Source: Deinococcus sp. HSC-46F16 (GTDB taxonomy: Bacteria; Deinococcota; Deinococci; Deinococcales; Deinococcaceae). From it: 64,000 nucleotides of DNA. Both the position numbers and the translations under genes were made by a program. Positions 43,661-55,640 of this stretch are shown here, in pieces. Under the pieces are notes generated by a model that was given only the letters and a program-made list of their open reading frames with translations, searched no databases and was not told the origin of the DNA. The first letter of the stretch is position 1. Every line of letters starts with the position of its first letter. The DNA lies in the NCBI RefSeq assembly GCF_024171495.1, contig NZ_JALJZW010000001.1, positions 496,001 through 560,000 of the forward strand, given 5' to 3'.

Positions 43661-43880
43661 AGTGCTCAGATGGGTGTCAAAAGTGCTCAATTCGGAGAAA
43701 ACGCCGTTCCAGCCGCTGCCAACGCCCTCTTATTGACAGATAGAATGAGCACTTCTCAAGACCTTGAGAAAAGAGATTCCCGCCGTCCCAGACGGCGGGA
43801 ATCTCGCTTCAAGGCTGTGTTTCTGGAGGCGAGGTGCTCAGTTCAATGGCAAGAGTGCTCAGATCAACTGGCACCCGACA
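43661..43880. repeat. Transposon right end with five TnsB-type sites
   Basis: Cores AGTGCTCAG 43661-43669, AGTGCTCAA 43682-43690, TGAGCACTT 43746-43754, GGTGCTCAG 43833-43841 and AGTGCTCAG 43854-43862. Two pairs are spaced 21 nt apart. The terminal repeat ends at 43880, read inward as TGTCGGGTGCCAGTTGA. The stretch 43464-43884 has no gene. Confidence 0.87.
43773..43805 (-). terminator. Hairpin terminator inside the right end
   Basis: Two perfect 15-nt arms (GAGATTCCCGCCGTC and its complement) around a 3-nt loop. On the minus strand TTTTCTC follows. It would stop transcription coming from pilC before it enters the tns operon. Confidence 0.7.
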
Positions 43881-43884
43881 ACCC

Positions 43885-43885
<1 letters not shown>
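43881..43885. repeat. Target site duplication, right copy (ACCCT)
   Basis: ACCCT directly after the right terminal repeat. Its last T is the outer base of the pilC stop codon (TAA on the minus strand, 43885-43887), so the insertion left pilC intact. Confidence 0.88.
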
Positions 43886-45108
<1,223 letters not shown>

Positions 45109-45177
45109 GGTGACTATAGTGGCGGGGGTCTTGCGTTCCCCTTACAACGGGCGCGGGCGCCCCGCCCTGAATCTCCC

Positions 45178-45801
45178 ATGAACACACCCTTACCCAGTGG
45201 GGCTTCCCCCCAGATCACCCAGGCCGCGGCCCGGCTCGCCGGGGGCGACGTGGTCGGCTACCCCTCCGAGACGGTCTGGGGCCTCGCCGCGCACCCGGCG
45301 TCCCCCCAGGGGCTGGCCGCCCTCTTCACCCTCAAGGGCCGTGACCCCGCCAAGCCCGTGCAGGTGTCGTGCCTGGACGTGGCCCACGCCCGCCCCCTGA
45401 CCCGGACGCCGGAGGTCGTCGACGCTCTCGCCGGGCTGTGGCCGGGGCCGCTGACGTTGGTGGTGCCCGCCTCGGACGCCTGTCCGCCCCCCCTCGCTCC
45501 CGGCGGCTGGGTGGGGCTGCGCCTGCCCGACCACCCGGTCGCCTCCGCGCTGCTCGCGGCCTGCGGGGGCCTGCTCGCCACGACCAGCCTCAATCCGGCG
45601 GGACTCCCCGCCGCCCGCACCCACGCCGAGGCGGAAGGCTACGGCCTGGGCGTCTTCCTGCTGCCTGACGGCGGGGTGCCCGCGCGGGGCGAGGCGAGCA
45701 CGGTGGTGCGGGTGGGGCTGGAAGGCAGGCTGGAGGTGCTGCGCGATGGGGCCTTGCCCGTGGCCGAGGTGCGGGCGCGGCTGGAAGGCCGCCGCCCGTG
45801 A
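45178..45801 (+). CDS. tsaC: L-threonylcarbamoyladenylate synthase (TsaC/YrdC/Sua5)
   Basis: A 207-residue YrdC-domain enzyme that makes threonylcarbamoyl-AMP for t6A modification of tRNA. Signatures: VVGYPSETVWGLA, FTLKGRDPAKPVQV, LWPGPLTLVVPA and WVGLRLPDHPVA. It is the short TsaC form without the Sua5 C-terminal domain. The start ATG is at 45178, divergent from pilC. It overlaps scpB by 4 nt (GTGA). Confidence 0.88.
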   Translation: MNTPLPSGASPQITQAAARLAGGDVVGYPSETVWGLAAHPASPQGLAALFTLKGRDPAKPVQVSCLDVAHARPLTRTPEVVDALAGLWPGPLTLVVPASDACPPPLAPGGWVGLRLPDHPVASALLAACGGLLATTSLNPAGLPAARTHAEAEGYGLGVFLLPDGGVPARGEASTVVRVGLEGRLEVLRDGALPVAEVRARLEGRRP

Positions 45802-46328
45802 CCCCCACCCCCGAGCAACTCGTCGGCGCGGCCCTGCTCGCCGCCGGACGCCCGGTGACCCGGCGCGAGGTGGCCGAGCTGCTGGGGCTGCCGGAGGAAG
45901 CCGCTGCCCGAACGCTGGACGCCTTCGCCGCCCGGTTGCGGGAGGCGGGGGTGGGCTTCGAGGTGGAGGCCGTCGCGGGGGGCTACCGCCTGGTGGTGCC
46001 CCCGGCCCTGTCCGCCCACCTCGCGCCGCTGCTGGCCCCGCCGCCGCTGCCTGCGCTGAGCGCCGCCGCGCTGGAGGTGCTGGCGATCATCGCCTACCGC
46101 CAGCCCGTCACCCGCGCGGAGATCGAGGCGATGCGCGGCGGCAGCGCGGGCACCGTGGTGACGCTCCAGGAGCGCGAACTCGTCAAGGTGGTGGGCCGCT
46201 CGGACGCGGTGGGTCAGCCCCTGCTGTACGGCACCACCGAGCGCTTCCTGCTGGAGTTCGGCCTGACCGGGCTCGACGAGTTGCCGCCTCTGGAGGGCGC
46301 CGAGTTCGCGGGGCTGCTGCGGGGATAG
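45798..46328 (+). CDS. scpB: Segregation and condensation protein B
   Basis: A 176-residue protein with two winged helices. The family stretch AALEVLAIIAYRQPVTRAEIEAMRGG and the end LLYGTTERFLLEFGLTGLDELP are diagnostic for ScpB, a partner of ScpA and SMC in chromosome condensation. The start is a GTG overlapping the tsaC stop. scpA is not next to it. Confidence 0.92.
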   Translation: MTPTPEQLVGAALLAAGRPVTRREVAELLGLPEEAAARTLDAFAARLREAGVGFEVEAVAGGYRLVVPPALSAHLAPLLAPPPLPALSAAALEVLAIIAYRQPVTRAEIEAMRGGSAGTVVTLQERELVKVVGRSDAVGQPLLYGTTERFLLEFGLTGLDELPPLEGAEFAGLLRG

Positions 46329-46344
46329 GGGAGGCGGTCGGTGG

Positions 46345-46408
46345 TCAGCCGTCAGCTTTCGGCAGGGGCCAGCGCGAGAGCCTGCGTCCGCCGAGAGCTG
46401 ACGGCTGA
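46345..46408. repeat. Intergenic inverted repeat between scpB and gatA
   Basis: Perfect 13-nt arms TCAGCCGTCAGCT (46345-46357) and AGCTGACGGCTGA (46396-46408) enclose 38 nt. The size fits the small dispersed intergenic repeats of Deinococcus genomes; a terminator is less likely because no T-run follows. Confidence 0.5.
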
Positions 46409-46428
46409 AGGCTGATACCTTCTGTCCC

Positions 46429-47883
46429 ATGTCCGCCCACCTCCCCTCGGCCACCGACCTCGCCCGCGCCGTCCAGTCCGGGGGCGTGACCCCGCAGATC
46501 CTGCTGGACGAGGCCCGCGCCCGGACCCAGACGGCCCGCAACCTCAACGCGGTCGTCAGCCTGAATGCGGGGGCGGACGAGGTGGCGGTGCGGGTGGCCG
46601 AGCGGGTAGCGGCAGGGGAGACGTTGCCGCTCGCGGGGGTACCGGTCGTCCTCAAGGACAACATCAACGCTCGGGGCACGCCGACGACCTGCGGCAGCCG
46701 CATCCTGGCAAACTATATCTCGCCTTACGACGCGACCGTCGTGGAGCGGCTGACGGCGGCGGGGGCCGTGATCGTGGGCAAGGCGAATATGGACGAGTTC
46801 GCCATGGGGTCCAGCACCGAGACGAGCGCCTGCGGCCCCACCCTCAACCCCTGGGACCGCTCGCGGGTGCCCGGCGGCAGCAGCGGCGGGAGCGCGGCGG
46901 CGGTGGCGGCGGGGCTGGTTCCGGTCAGCCTGGGCAGCGATACGGGCGGCTCGGTGCGGCAGCCCGCCGCGCTGACGGGCGTGTACGGCCTCAAGCCCAC
47001 GTATGGGCGGGTCAGCCGCTACGGGCTGGTGGCCTACGCGAGCAGCCTCGACCAGATCGGCCCCTTCGCGCGGTCGGCGGCCGATCTCGCGCTCGTCATG
47101 AACGTGGTCGCCGGGCACGACCCCCGCGACGCGACCAGCCTGGACGCGCCCCCGGCCTTCCGCGTGGGCACCCCAGACGAGCTGCGCGGGCTTCGGGTCG
47201 GCGTGATTCGCGAGAGCCTGGAGGGGAACACGGTGGGGGTGGAGGCCGCGCTGGAAGCCATGCTGGGCGCCCTGCGCGGAGCCGGGGCCGAGGTTCGGGA
47301 GGTCAGCCTGCCCCACCTGCGGCACGCCATCGCCACCTACTACCTGATCGCCATGCCGGAAGCGAGCAGCAACCTCGCCCGCTACGACGGCATGGTCTAC
47401 GGCGAGCGCGTTCCGGCCGGGGACGTGGTGGGCAGCATGACCCAGACCCGCGAGCGCGGCTTCGGGGACGAGGTCAAGCGGCGCATCCTGATCGGCACCT
47501 ACGCCCTGTCCAGCGGCTACTACGACGCCTATTACAGCAAGGCGATGCGGGTGCGCCGATTGATCGCGGACGACTTCGCGCGGGCCTTTGGCGACTTCGA
47601 CCTGCTCGTCTCGCCCACCAGCCCCTTTCCCGCCTTCCGCCGGGGCGAGAAGACGGGCGATCCCCTCGCCATGTACGCCGCCGACGTGGACACGGTAGCC
47701 GTGAACCTCGCTGGGCTGCCCGCGCTGAGCGTGCCCGCCGGGTTCGAGACGGTGGACAGGGTGCGCCTCCCGGTCGGCGTTCAGTTCATCGCGCCCGCGC
47801 TGGCTGACGAGCGATTGACGGCGTTGGCGGGCGCGTTGGAGGAGATGGGGGCGGTTCGGGTGGAGGTGGCGCCGGGCATCTGA
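46429..47883 (+). CDS. gatA: Glutamyl/aspartyl-tRNA amidotransferase subunit A
   Basis: A 484-residue amidase-signature enzyme. Catalytic Lys lies in [11 protein letters not shown], and the cis-Ser and nucleophile Ser in [14 protein letters not shown] and [13 protein letters not shown]. GatCAB converts Glu-tRNA(Gln) or Asp-tRNA(Asn) to the amidated forms, an Asn-making route used in Deinococcus. A TACCTT box ends 7 nt before the ATG. gatB and gatC are not adjacent. The length and the NLNAVVSLN start support GatA over a general amidase. Confidence 0.88.
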   Translation: MSAHLPSATDLARAVQSGGVTPQILLDEARARTQTARNLNAVVSLNAGADEVAVRVAERVAAGETLPLAGVPVVLKDNINARGTPTTCGSRILANYISPYDATVVERLTAAGAVIVGKANMDEFAMGSSTETSACGPTLNPWDRSRVPGGSSGGSAAAVAAGLVPVSLGSDTGGSVRQPAALTGVYGLKPTYGRVSRYGLVAYASSLDQIGPFARSAADLALVMNVVAGHDPRDATSLDAPPAFRVGTPDELRGLRVGVIRESLEGNTVGVEAALEAMLGALRGAGAEVREVSLPHLRHAIATYYLIAMPEASSNLARYDGMVYGERVPAGDVVGSMTQTRERGFGDEVKRRILIGTYALSSGYYDAYYSKAMRVRRLIADDFARAFGDFDLLVSPTSPFPAFRRGEKTGDPLAMYAADVDTVAVNLAGLPALSVPAGFETVDRVRLPVGVQFIAPALADERLTALAGALEEMGAVRVEVAPGI

Positions 47884-47884
47884 G

Positions 47885-48817
47885 CTACGCCCAGGCCCGC
47901 ACCACCCGCAGCCGCTCGCCGTCGCCGTCCACCACGGCCACCAGTACCTCCTCCAGCGTGACGACGTGCCGCCCCACCGCCGGGTGCGCCGGACGCTTGC
48001 CCTGCCGCAACTCGCGGGCGAGGCGCTCGTCGGCCTCAATCCGGGGGAAGTCCAGCACGGCGAGGTCGGGCAGGCCTTCCGCGTCCGCTAGTCCGTCCAC
48101 GGCCACCGCGTCCGCGAGGTCGTAGCGGCCCACCCGCGTCCGCACCAGCCCGGCGAGGTGCGCGGGCACCCCCAGCGCCGCCCCCACGTCCCGCGCCAGC
48201 GAGCGCAGGTAGGTGCCGCTGCCCACACGGGCGCGGACGAGCAGGGTGGGGAAGTCACCCAATGCGGGCGGAAGGATGAAGGTCTGTCCCGCCGGGTCCG
48301 GGGTCCACCCCTCCACATCCCGAGAGAAGGTGCGGGGAGCGTCGTCCACGGAGGAAAAGAGGCCGAGCAACTCCAGCGCCTGAATCTCCACCGGACGCGC
48401 CTTCAGCTCCAACTCGCCCCCCGCCCGTGCCACCGCGTAGGCCCGCTGGCCGCCCACCTGAATGGCGGAATACTGCGGCGGCACCTGAAGTTGTGGCCCC
48501 AGGAATCCGGCGAGGACCTCGCGCACGTGGGCCTCGCCGGGTGGGGGCACCTCGGCCTGCTCGGTGACGGGTCCCTCGGCGTCCAGCGTCGGCGTGCCTG
48601 CGCCCAGGCTGATCCAGGCGAGGTAGTCCTTCGAGTCGTGCTCCATGAACTGCACCAGCTTGGTGGAATCGTCCACGCACAGCACCAGCACGCCGGTCGC
48701 CAGGGGGTCCAGCGTCCCGGTGTGGCCCACCCGCCGGGTGCCCCGGGCGCGGCGGGCACGGTTCACCACGTCGTGGGAGGTCAGGCCGAGCGGTTTGTCC
48801 ACGGCGATCACGGGCAT
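47885..48817 (-). CDS. truB: tRNA pseudouridine-55 synthase TruB
   Basis: A 310-residue enzyme that makes pseudouridine 55 in the T-loop of tRNAs. Catalytic D37 lies in GHTGTLDPLATGVL; MPVIAVDKPLGLTSHDVV is the typical start, and GTYLRSLARDVGAALG is the second family signature. The ATG at 48817 is chosen because homology begins there, although the frame is open to 49072. Convergent with gatA, with stops 1 nt apart. Confidence 0.93.
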   Translation of the reverse strand: MPVIAVDKPLGLTSHDVVNRARRARGTRRVGHTGTLDPLATGVLVLCVDDSTKLVQFMEHDSKDYLAWISLGAGTPTLDAEGPVTEQAEVPPPGEAHVREVLAGFLGPQLQVPPQYSAIQVGGQRAYAVARAGGELELKARPVEIQALELLGLFSSVDDAPRTFSRDVEGWTPDPAGQTFILPPALGDFPTLLVRARVGSGTYLRSLARDVGAALGVPAHLAGLVRTRVGRYDLADAVAVDGLADAEGLPDLAVLDFPRIEADERLARELRQGKRPAHPAVGRHVVTLEEVLVAVVDGDGERLRVVRAWA

Positions 48818-48878
48818 AGGAGAGGCAGCGTAGCAGGGCCGGGCATCCGCCGACGGGAGGAGTGGCATACTCCGCCGG

Positions 48879-50075
48879 ATGCCGCCCGCCTCCCTCTTCA
48901 CCGTGCTGCGAACCCGGCCCCTTTTCCGGCGGCTCTGGCTCGGCGCGATGGTCTCGGGCCTGGGCGACACCCTGAGCTGGCTCGCGCTGACGTGGTACGT
49001 GCTGGAACGCACGGGCGGCGGCACGGCGGTGGGCGGCTTGCTGCTGTGTTTCGCGCTGCCCGCCGTCGTCACCGCTCCCCTCTGGGGCCGGGCGATGGAC
49101 CGCTTTCAGCCCCGCCCGCTGATGCTGGCCGACAACGTGGCCCGCGCCGCCCTGATCGCCCTGATTCCGCTGCTGGACGCGCTGGGAGGGCTGGAGCTGT
49201 GGCTGGTCTTCCTGATCGCCGCGCTGATGGGGGCGCTGGCCCCCGCCACCCAGATCGGGGTGCGCCTCTACGTGCCCACCCTCCTTCCCGACCCCGAGCT
49301 GGAGGGGGGCAACGCCGCCTACGGCCTGACCACCCAGCTTCCCACCGTGTTTGGCCCAGCGCTCGCGGGGCTGCTCGTCGGGGCGTGGGGAGCGCCGCGT
49401 GCGCTGGGGCTGGACGCGCTGACCTTCCTGGCGATGGCGTGGGCGCTGTTCGCGCTGCCCCGCCTGCCGCGCCGGGAGCGGGCCGCCGGGGAGGAGCGGG
49501 CACCCACGGGCGGGCGGTGGCCCCCCGCCGTCCTCGCGGTGCTGGGGCTGACCACCCTCTTCTACTTCGGCTACGGCCCGCTGGAGGCCGCGCTGCCCGT
49601 CTTCGCCCGCGAGACGCTGGGCACGGGGGCGCAGGGCTACGGGGTGCTGTGGTCGGCGCTGGGGGTGGGGACCCTGGGGGGCACGCTGCTGGTGGGCGTG
49701 CTGGCGCGGAGCCTGCCCACCCGACTCGTCCTGGTCGGCATTATGGCGCTGTGGGGGTTGTGCGTGGCCGCGCTGCCGCTGGTGCCGGGCTTCGGGGCGG
49801 CGCTGGGGGTCATGTTCGTGGGTGGGGTGCTGTGGGGCCCCTACACCGCGCTGGAAACCACCCTGCTGCACCGCAGCGTGCCCGCCGAGCGGCAGGGGCG
49901 GCTCTTTGGGTTGCGGACCATGCTGCTGGGTCCCGCCGCGCCCCTGGGCACCGCGCTGGGTGGCCTGCTGCTGCTGGGCGTGAATGCGGGTGGGGTGATC
50001 GCCCTTTCCGGGCTGGCCTGCCTGCTGGGGGCCTTCGTCGCCCTGCCGTGGCTGCGGCGCGGCACCCCGCCATAG
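48879..50075 (+). CDS. MFS transporter
   Basis: A 398-residue 12-TM major facilitator. TM1-TM2 is FRRLWLGAMVSGLGDTLSWLALTWYVLERTGGG, close to the MFS_3/enterobactin-exporter-like group. Motif A is weak (GRAMDRFQPRPLM). Substrate unknown. CATACT ends 7 nt before the ATG. It is divergent from truB. Confidence 0.85.
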   Translation: MPPASLFTVLRTRPLFRRLWLGAMVSGLGDTLSWLALTWYVLERTGGGTAVGGLLLCFALPAVVTAPLWGRAMDRFQPRPLMLADNVARAALIALIPLLDALGGLELWLVFLIAALMGALAPATQIGVRLYVPTLLPDPELEGGNAAYGLTTQLPTVFGPALAGLLVGAWGAPRALGLDALTFLAMAWALFALPRLPRRERAAGEERAPTGGRWPPAVLAVLGLTTLFYFGYGPLEAALPVFARETLGTGAQGYGVLWSALGVGTLGGTLLVGVLARSLPTRLVLVGIMALWGLCVAALPLVPGFGAALGVMFVGGVLWGPYTALETTLLHRSVPAERQGRLFGLRTMLLGPAAPLGTALGGLLLLGVNAGGVIALSGLACLLGAFVALPWLRRGTPP

Positions 50076-50152
50076 GAGTCGGCCGCCCCCCTCGCCCCGC
50101 CTTAAGACAGGCCGGGCCAGTGGCCCCGGAAGTGGCGGCTACACTGCGGGAC

Positions 50153-50530
50153 GTGTTGCGTGCTGCCCTGTGGCTGACCTCGCTGGTGTTCGTGCCGGTC
50201 GGCCTGTTTCTGTATTTCCTGCCGCCCGAGGTCGCCACGCTGCTGACCGTCTCGCCGCTGTGGCTGGCCCGCGTGAGTGGCGGGCTGGTGCTGGCCTGGG
50301 GTCTCCTGCTTCTGGCGGCGAGCGGCCGTCCAGACGCGCTGGGGGCCGGGGCGCTCGCGGGCGGCAACCTCCTGCTGGTCGCGGCCCTGGTGCCCGCCGT
50401 GCTGCGGCTGGGCGACACGCTGCCCCCCGCCGTGCGCGGCGCGATGCTGGGCTTCGCCGGGCTGCTCACCGTGCTGGCGGTGCTGGGGCTGCTGGGCTGG
50501 CCCTCCGCCAGTTCCCGGAGGGACGCGTGA
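50153..50530 (+). CDS. Small four-TM membrane protein, unknown function
   Basis: About 125 residues, four hydrophobic segments, starting at a GTG (50153). A TACACT box at 50140-50145 ends 7 nt before it, a clear leaderless start. No family recognised. Its stop overlaps the GTG of the pseudouridine synthase gene (GTGA, 50527-50530), so the two are translated from the same mRNA. Confidence 0.7.
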   Translation: MLRAALWLTSLVFVPVGLFLYFLPPEVATLLTVSPLWLARVSGGLVLAWGLLLLAASGRPDALGAGALAGGNLLLVAALVPAVLRLGDTLPPAVRGAMLGFAGLLTVLAVLGLLGWPSASSRRDA

Positions 50531-51306
50531 CGGGCGGTGGCGGCGGTGCCCCCGAGCGTCTGCACAAGCGCCTCGCGCGGGCCGGAATCGCCTCTCGCCG
50601 AGCGGCCGAGGCCCTGATCGCGGCGGGACGTGTCACGGTGAACGGGGAAGCGGCCACGCTCGGCCGCACGGTGACCCCCACCGACGAAATCCGGGTGGAC
50701 GGGCGGCTGATCGACGTGACGGCGGCGCCTGCGGTCACGTATGTCCTGCACAAGCCTGCCGGGTACGTCACCTCCGCCCGCGACGAGTACGGACGCCGCA
50801 CCGTGCTGGACGCGATGCCCCCGGTTCCCGGCCTGCATCCGGTCGGCCGCCTGGACCGCGACTCCGAAGGGCTGCTGCTGCTCACCACCGACGGCGACCT
50901 CACCCTGCGCCTCACCCACCCCCGCTACGGCCACGAAAAGGTCTACCGGGCTTGGACGGATGGAGACGGCGACCCCAGCCCCGCCGATCTCGCCCGGCTG
51001 GAGCGCGGCGTCCCGCTGGACGATGGTCTGGCACAGGCGCTCAGCGCCCGCCCCGCGCCCGGCGGTGCACTCGTGACCCTGGGGGAAGGCCGCAACCGTC
51101 AGGTTCGCCGGATGCTGGAGGCGATCGGCCACCCGGTCGTCCGGCTCCTGCGCCTGCGGATGGGAGGCCTGTGGCTGGGCGACCTCGGCCCCGGCGAGTA
51201 CCGCGAACTCGACAGCCGTGACCTGCACCATCTCCTGCACCCCGCCGAGGTGCCGCGCCGGGTCTGGGAGCGGCAGGAGGCAGAGACGCTGGAGCGGTGG
51301 GCATAG
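50527..51306 (+). CDS. RsuA/RluB-family pseudouridine synthase
   Basis: A 259-residue rRNA pseudouridine synthase. An N-terminal S4 domain (LHKRLARAGIASRRAAEALI, residues 12-31) precedes the catalytic domain with D110 in VGRLDRDSEGLLLLTTDG and the LGEGRNRQVRRMLEAIGH motif. RluB acts on 23S U2605 and RsuA on 16S U516; the two are hard to separate from sequence. GTG start, coupled to the small membrane protein. Confidence 0.9.
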   Translation: MTGGGGGAPERLHKRLARAGIASRRAAEALIAAGRVTVNGEAATLGRTVTPTDEIRVDGRLIDVTAAPAVTYVLHKPAGYVTSARDEYGRRTVLDAMPPVPGLHPVGRLDRDSEGLLLLTTDGDLTLRLTHPRYGHEKVYRAWTDGDGDPSPADLARLERGVPLDDGLAQALSARPAPGGALVTLGEGRNRQVRRMLEAIGHPVVRLLRLRMGGLWLGDLGPGEYRELDSRDLHHLLHPAEVPRRVWERQEAETLERWA

Positions 51307-51407
51307 GCGTAGCTTCTGTGGTCCAGCTCTTGGAGAGTGGCGCGGGCAGACTCCGGCCTGTCCCCTCCACGTTCCTCCAGTCCCCACCCGCCCTGCTACA
51401 CTCCGGA

Positions 51408-51832
<425 letters not shown>

Positions 51833-51837
51833 ACTCC

Positions 51838-51871
51838 AGGCCCGCCGTCTCCCATCCGGGGCGGCGGGCCT
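51838..51871 (+). terminator. Terminator of rnpB, shared with the convergent DUF423 gene
   Basis: Stem AGGCCCGCCG (51838-51847) with CGGCGGGCCT (51862-51871), followed by GCTTATG. It lies between convergent transcripts. Confidence 0.75.
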
Positions 51872-51873
51872 GC

Positions 51874-52239
51874 TTATGCCCGGCCGCCCTCCTTGCTCCG
51901 CGCCTCCCAGGCGGCCACCAGCAGCCCGGCGATCATCAGCACGCCGCCGATCGGCGTCACCGCCCCCAGCCAGCGCGGCCCGGTCAGCACCAGCAGGTAC
52001 AGGCTGCCGCTGAAGATCACGGCTCCCGCCAGCAGCAGGGGCACCCACGCCCCCCGCCGTTCCCCCGCCCCCAGCGCGAGCAGCGCCAGCGCCACATACA
52101 TCTGGTAGCGCACGCCCGTCTCGAACGTGGCGAGGTCGCCCGCGTCCAGCACGCCGCGCAAGCCGTGCGCCCCGAAAGCGCCCAGCCCCACTCCCAGGGC
52201 GGCCAGCAGCGCCCCGGTCACCGTCGGATTCAGTCTCAT
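51874..52239 (-). CDS. DUF423 membrane protein
   Basis: About 121 residues, four membrane segments. The start LLAALGVGLGAFGAHGLRGVL, the FETGVRYQMYVALALLALG block and FSGSLYLLVLTG are the DUF423/YgdD family signature. Function unknown. The ATG at 52239 is chosen because a TACCCT box ends 6 nt before it (leaderless); the longer frame adds unrelated residues. Confidence 0.88.
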   Translation of the reverse strand: MRLNPTVTGALLAALGVGLGAFGAHGLRGVLDAGDLATFETGVRYQMYVALALLALGAGERRGAWVPLLLAGAVIFSGSLYLLVLTGPRWLGAVTPIGGVLMIAGLLVAAWEARSKEGGRA

Positions 52240-52342
52240 CCCCGGAGGGTAGGGCGCGGCGACAGGGGAGGGGCAGAGGCAGTCGCCCCGGTAGGGCAAG
52301 TGGGAAAAGGGAGGGCCACGGCTCCCCGAATCGGGGAAATTG

Positions 52343-52381
52343 TGGGAATCGGTGGTAAAGCGTGGGGGGGGCTGTTACACT
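52343..52381 (+). promoter_or_regulatory. mraZ promoter with three MraZ boxes
   Basis: Three direct repeats 10 nt apart, TGGGA (52343), TGGTA (52353) and TGGGG (52363), lie in the -35 region of a TACACT -10 box (52376-52381). TGGGN repeats with 10-nt spacing are the known MraZ binding site, so the division operon is probably autoregulated by MraZ. The leader to mraZ is about 95 nt. Confidence 0.75.
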
Positions 52382-52485
52382 CCCGGTAGCAGCCCACAGT
52401 CGCGTCTGGTACGCCGCTGCGCGGCTGCGCGTCGTGCGCCCCCGGCCGGAGCCTCCGGTGGGAGGCGTGTGGGAAGAGAGAAACG

Positions 52486-54210
<1,725 letters not shown>

Positions 54211-54220
<10 letters not shown>

Positions 54221-55578
54221 AGATCCAGAGTCGCTCGCGCTGGATGCAACTCATCGCGCTGGCGCTGTTCATGACCCTGGTGTGGGCCTACGCGCAGCTT
54301 GAATGGGGCGTGCCGCAGGGGGTCAAGCGTTCGGTCGTGCAGTCGCGCGGCCCCATCGTCGCCCGCGACGGCACCGTGCTGGCCCGCAGCGTGGACGGCG
54401 AGCGGGTCTACCCCCAGGGCACCCTCGCCGGGCAGGTGATCGGCATGATGGGCGCGACCGAGGGGCTTGAGGGCCTGGAAGCCGCCTACAACCGCAGCCT
54501 GGAAGCGGGCCAGCCGCTGCGCCTGACCCTCGACCCCGCCACCCAGTCGGCCGCCGAGGCCGCGCTCGCCCGCTACGTCCCCGAGCACGAGGCGCAGTAC
54601 GGCTCGGTCGTGGCCCTGGAGACCCGCACCGGCCGCATCCTGGCGGCGGCGAGTTACCCGCCCTTCGACCCCAACAAGTGGCGCGTGTACTCGGCCGAGA
54701 CCCGGCGCAACCGCCCCCTGCTCGACGTGTACGAGCCGGGCTCCACCATCAAGGCGCTGATCGTGGCGGCCGCCATCAACGAGGGCCTGACCACCCCCAA
54801 CACGGTGTACGACACGCCCATGCGCCGCTACGTGGGTGAGCGCTGGGGCAGCACCATCGGGGACAGCGTGGACCACCCGGCCCGGCTGACCACCCGCCAG
54901 ATCTTGCGTTACAGCAGCAACGTGGGCATGAGCCATATCGTCGAGGAGTTCGAACCGGAGCGGATGCGCAATTACCTCCGCGCCTACGGCTTCGGGGACT
55001 ACGCCGAGCTGCCCACCGTGGCGAGCAGCACCGGGACCCTGCAACCCCTGCGCAACTGGAACGACCTGGTGCGGGCGACCAACGCCTTTGGCCAGGGCAT
55101 GAGCGGCACCACCCTGCAACTCGCCGCCGCCTACAACGTGCTTGCCAACGACGGCCGCTACGTCTCCCCCCGCCTGGTGGAGGGCGAGCCCGCCGGGGAG
55201 CGCCGCGACGTGCTGAGCCCGGCAACCGCCCGCACCGTGCGCACCATCCTCAAGGAAGTCGTCAAGGAGGCCATTCCCACCCAGGCGGGCCTCGAAGGGT
55301 ACGACCTGATGGGCAAGACGGGCACCTCGCAAGTGTCTCTGGGCGCTCAGGGCTACTCCAGCAGCCTGTATGACGCGACCTTCGCCGGGATCGTCTCCTA
55401 TCCCGCCGACACCCCCCGCGTCACCATCGCGGTGATGGCCCACGGTGCCAAGCGCGGGCATCACGGCTCACAGCTCGCCGCACCCATCTACCGCGACGTT
55501 GCCTCCGACATCCTCTCGCGCTGGGGGGCCGCACCAACTCCCCCGCCTCCCGAGAAGGATGAAGACCCCAAACCCTGA
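54211..55578 (+). CDS. ftsI: Division-specific penicillin-binding protein FtsI (PBP3)
   Basis: A 455-residue class B transpeptidase with one N-terminal membrane anchor. Active-site motifs: STIK (SxxK), SSN (SSNVGMS) and KTGTS. It is about 100 residues shorter than E. coli FtsI because the N-terminal pedestal is reduced. It crosslinks septal peptidoglycan. It overlaps the FtsL-like gene by 10 nt and is the last gene of the operon; mur genes do not follow. Confidence 0.9.
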
Positions 55579-55615
55579 GCCTTTTGTGAGGGCTTTCAAC
55601 TTTCCCTTCCCCCGC

Positions 55616-55640
55616 AAGCCAGCCCACCGTGAGCTGGCTT
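55616..55640 (+). terminator. Terminator after ftsI
   Basis: Stem AAGCCAGC (55616-55623) with GCTGGCTT (55633-55640), followed by TCTTT. It ends the division operon. Confidence 0.8.

Larger units (their letters stand above)
20255..43880. mobile_element. Tn7-like transposon carrying pPIWI_RE and type III R-M cargo
   Basis: The unit is bounded by a 5-bp direct repeat ACCCT (20250-20254 and 43881-43885). Imperfect terminal inverted repeats face each other: TATCGCTTGCCAGTTGA at left and TGTCGGGTGCCAGTTGA (read inward) at right. Three TGAGCACT-type sites lie in the left end and five in the right end. A tnsA-tnsB-tnsC-tniQ operon reads inward from the right end. The right end abuts the stop codon of pilC. 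Cargo: exported proteins, a LexA-like regulator, mod-res, and a pPIWI_RE operon. The direct repeat can be extended to ACCCTTAT, so the left boundary is uncertain by up to 3 nt. Confidence 0.93.

Noticed and set aside
22387..43880. L2 to right end as the currently mobile unit
   Set aside because: The 5 bp outside L2 (CCGTC) do not match ACCCT, and the right-end core AGTGCTCA matches L1, not L2.
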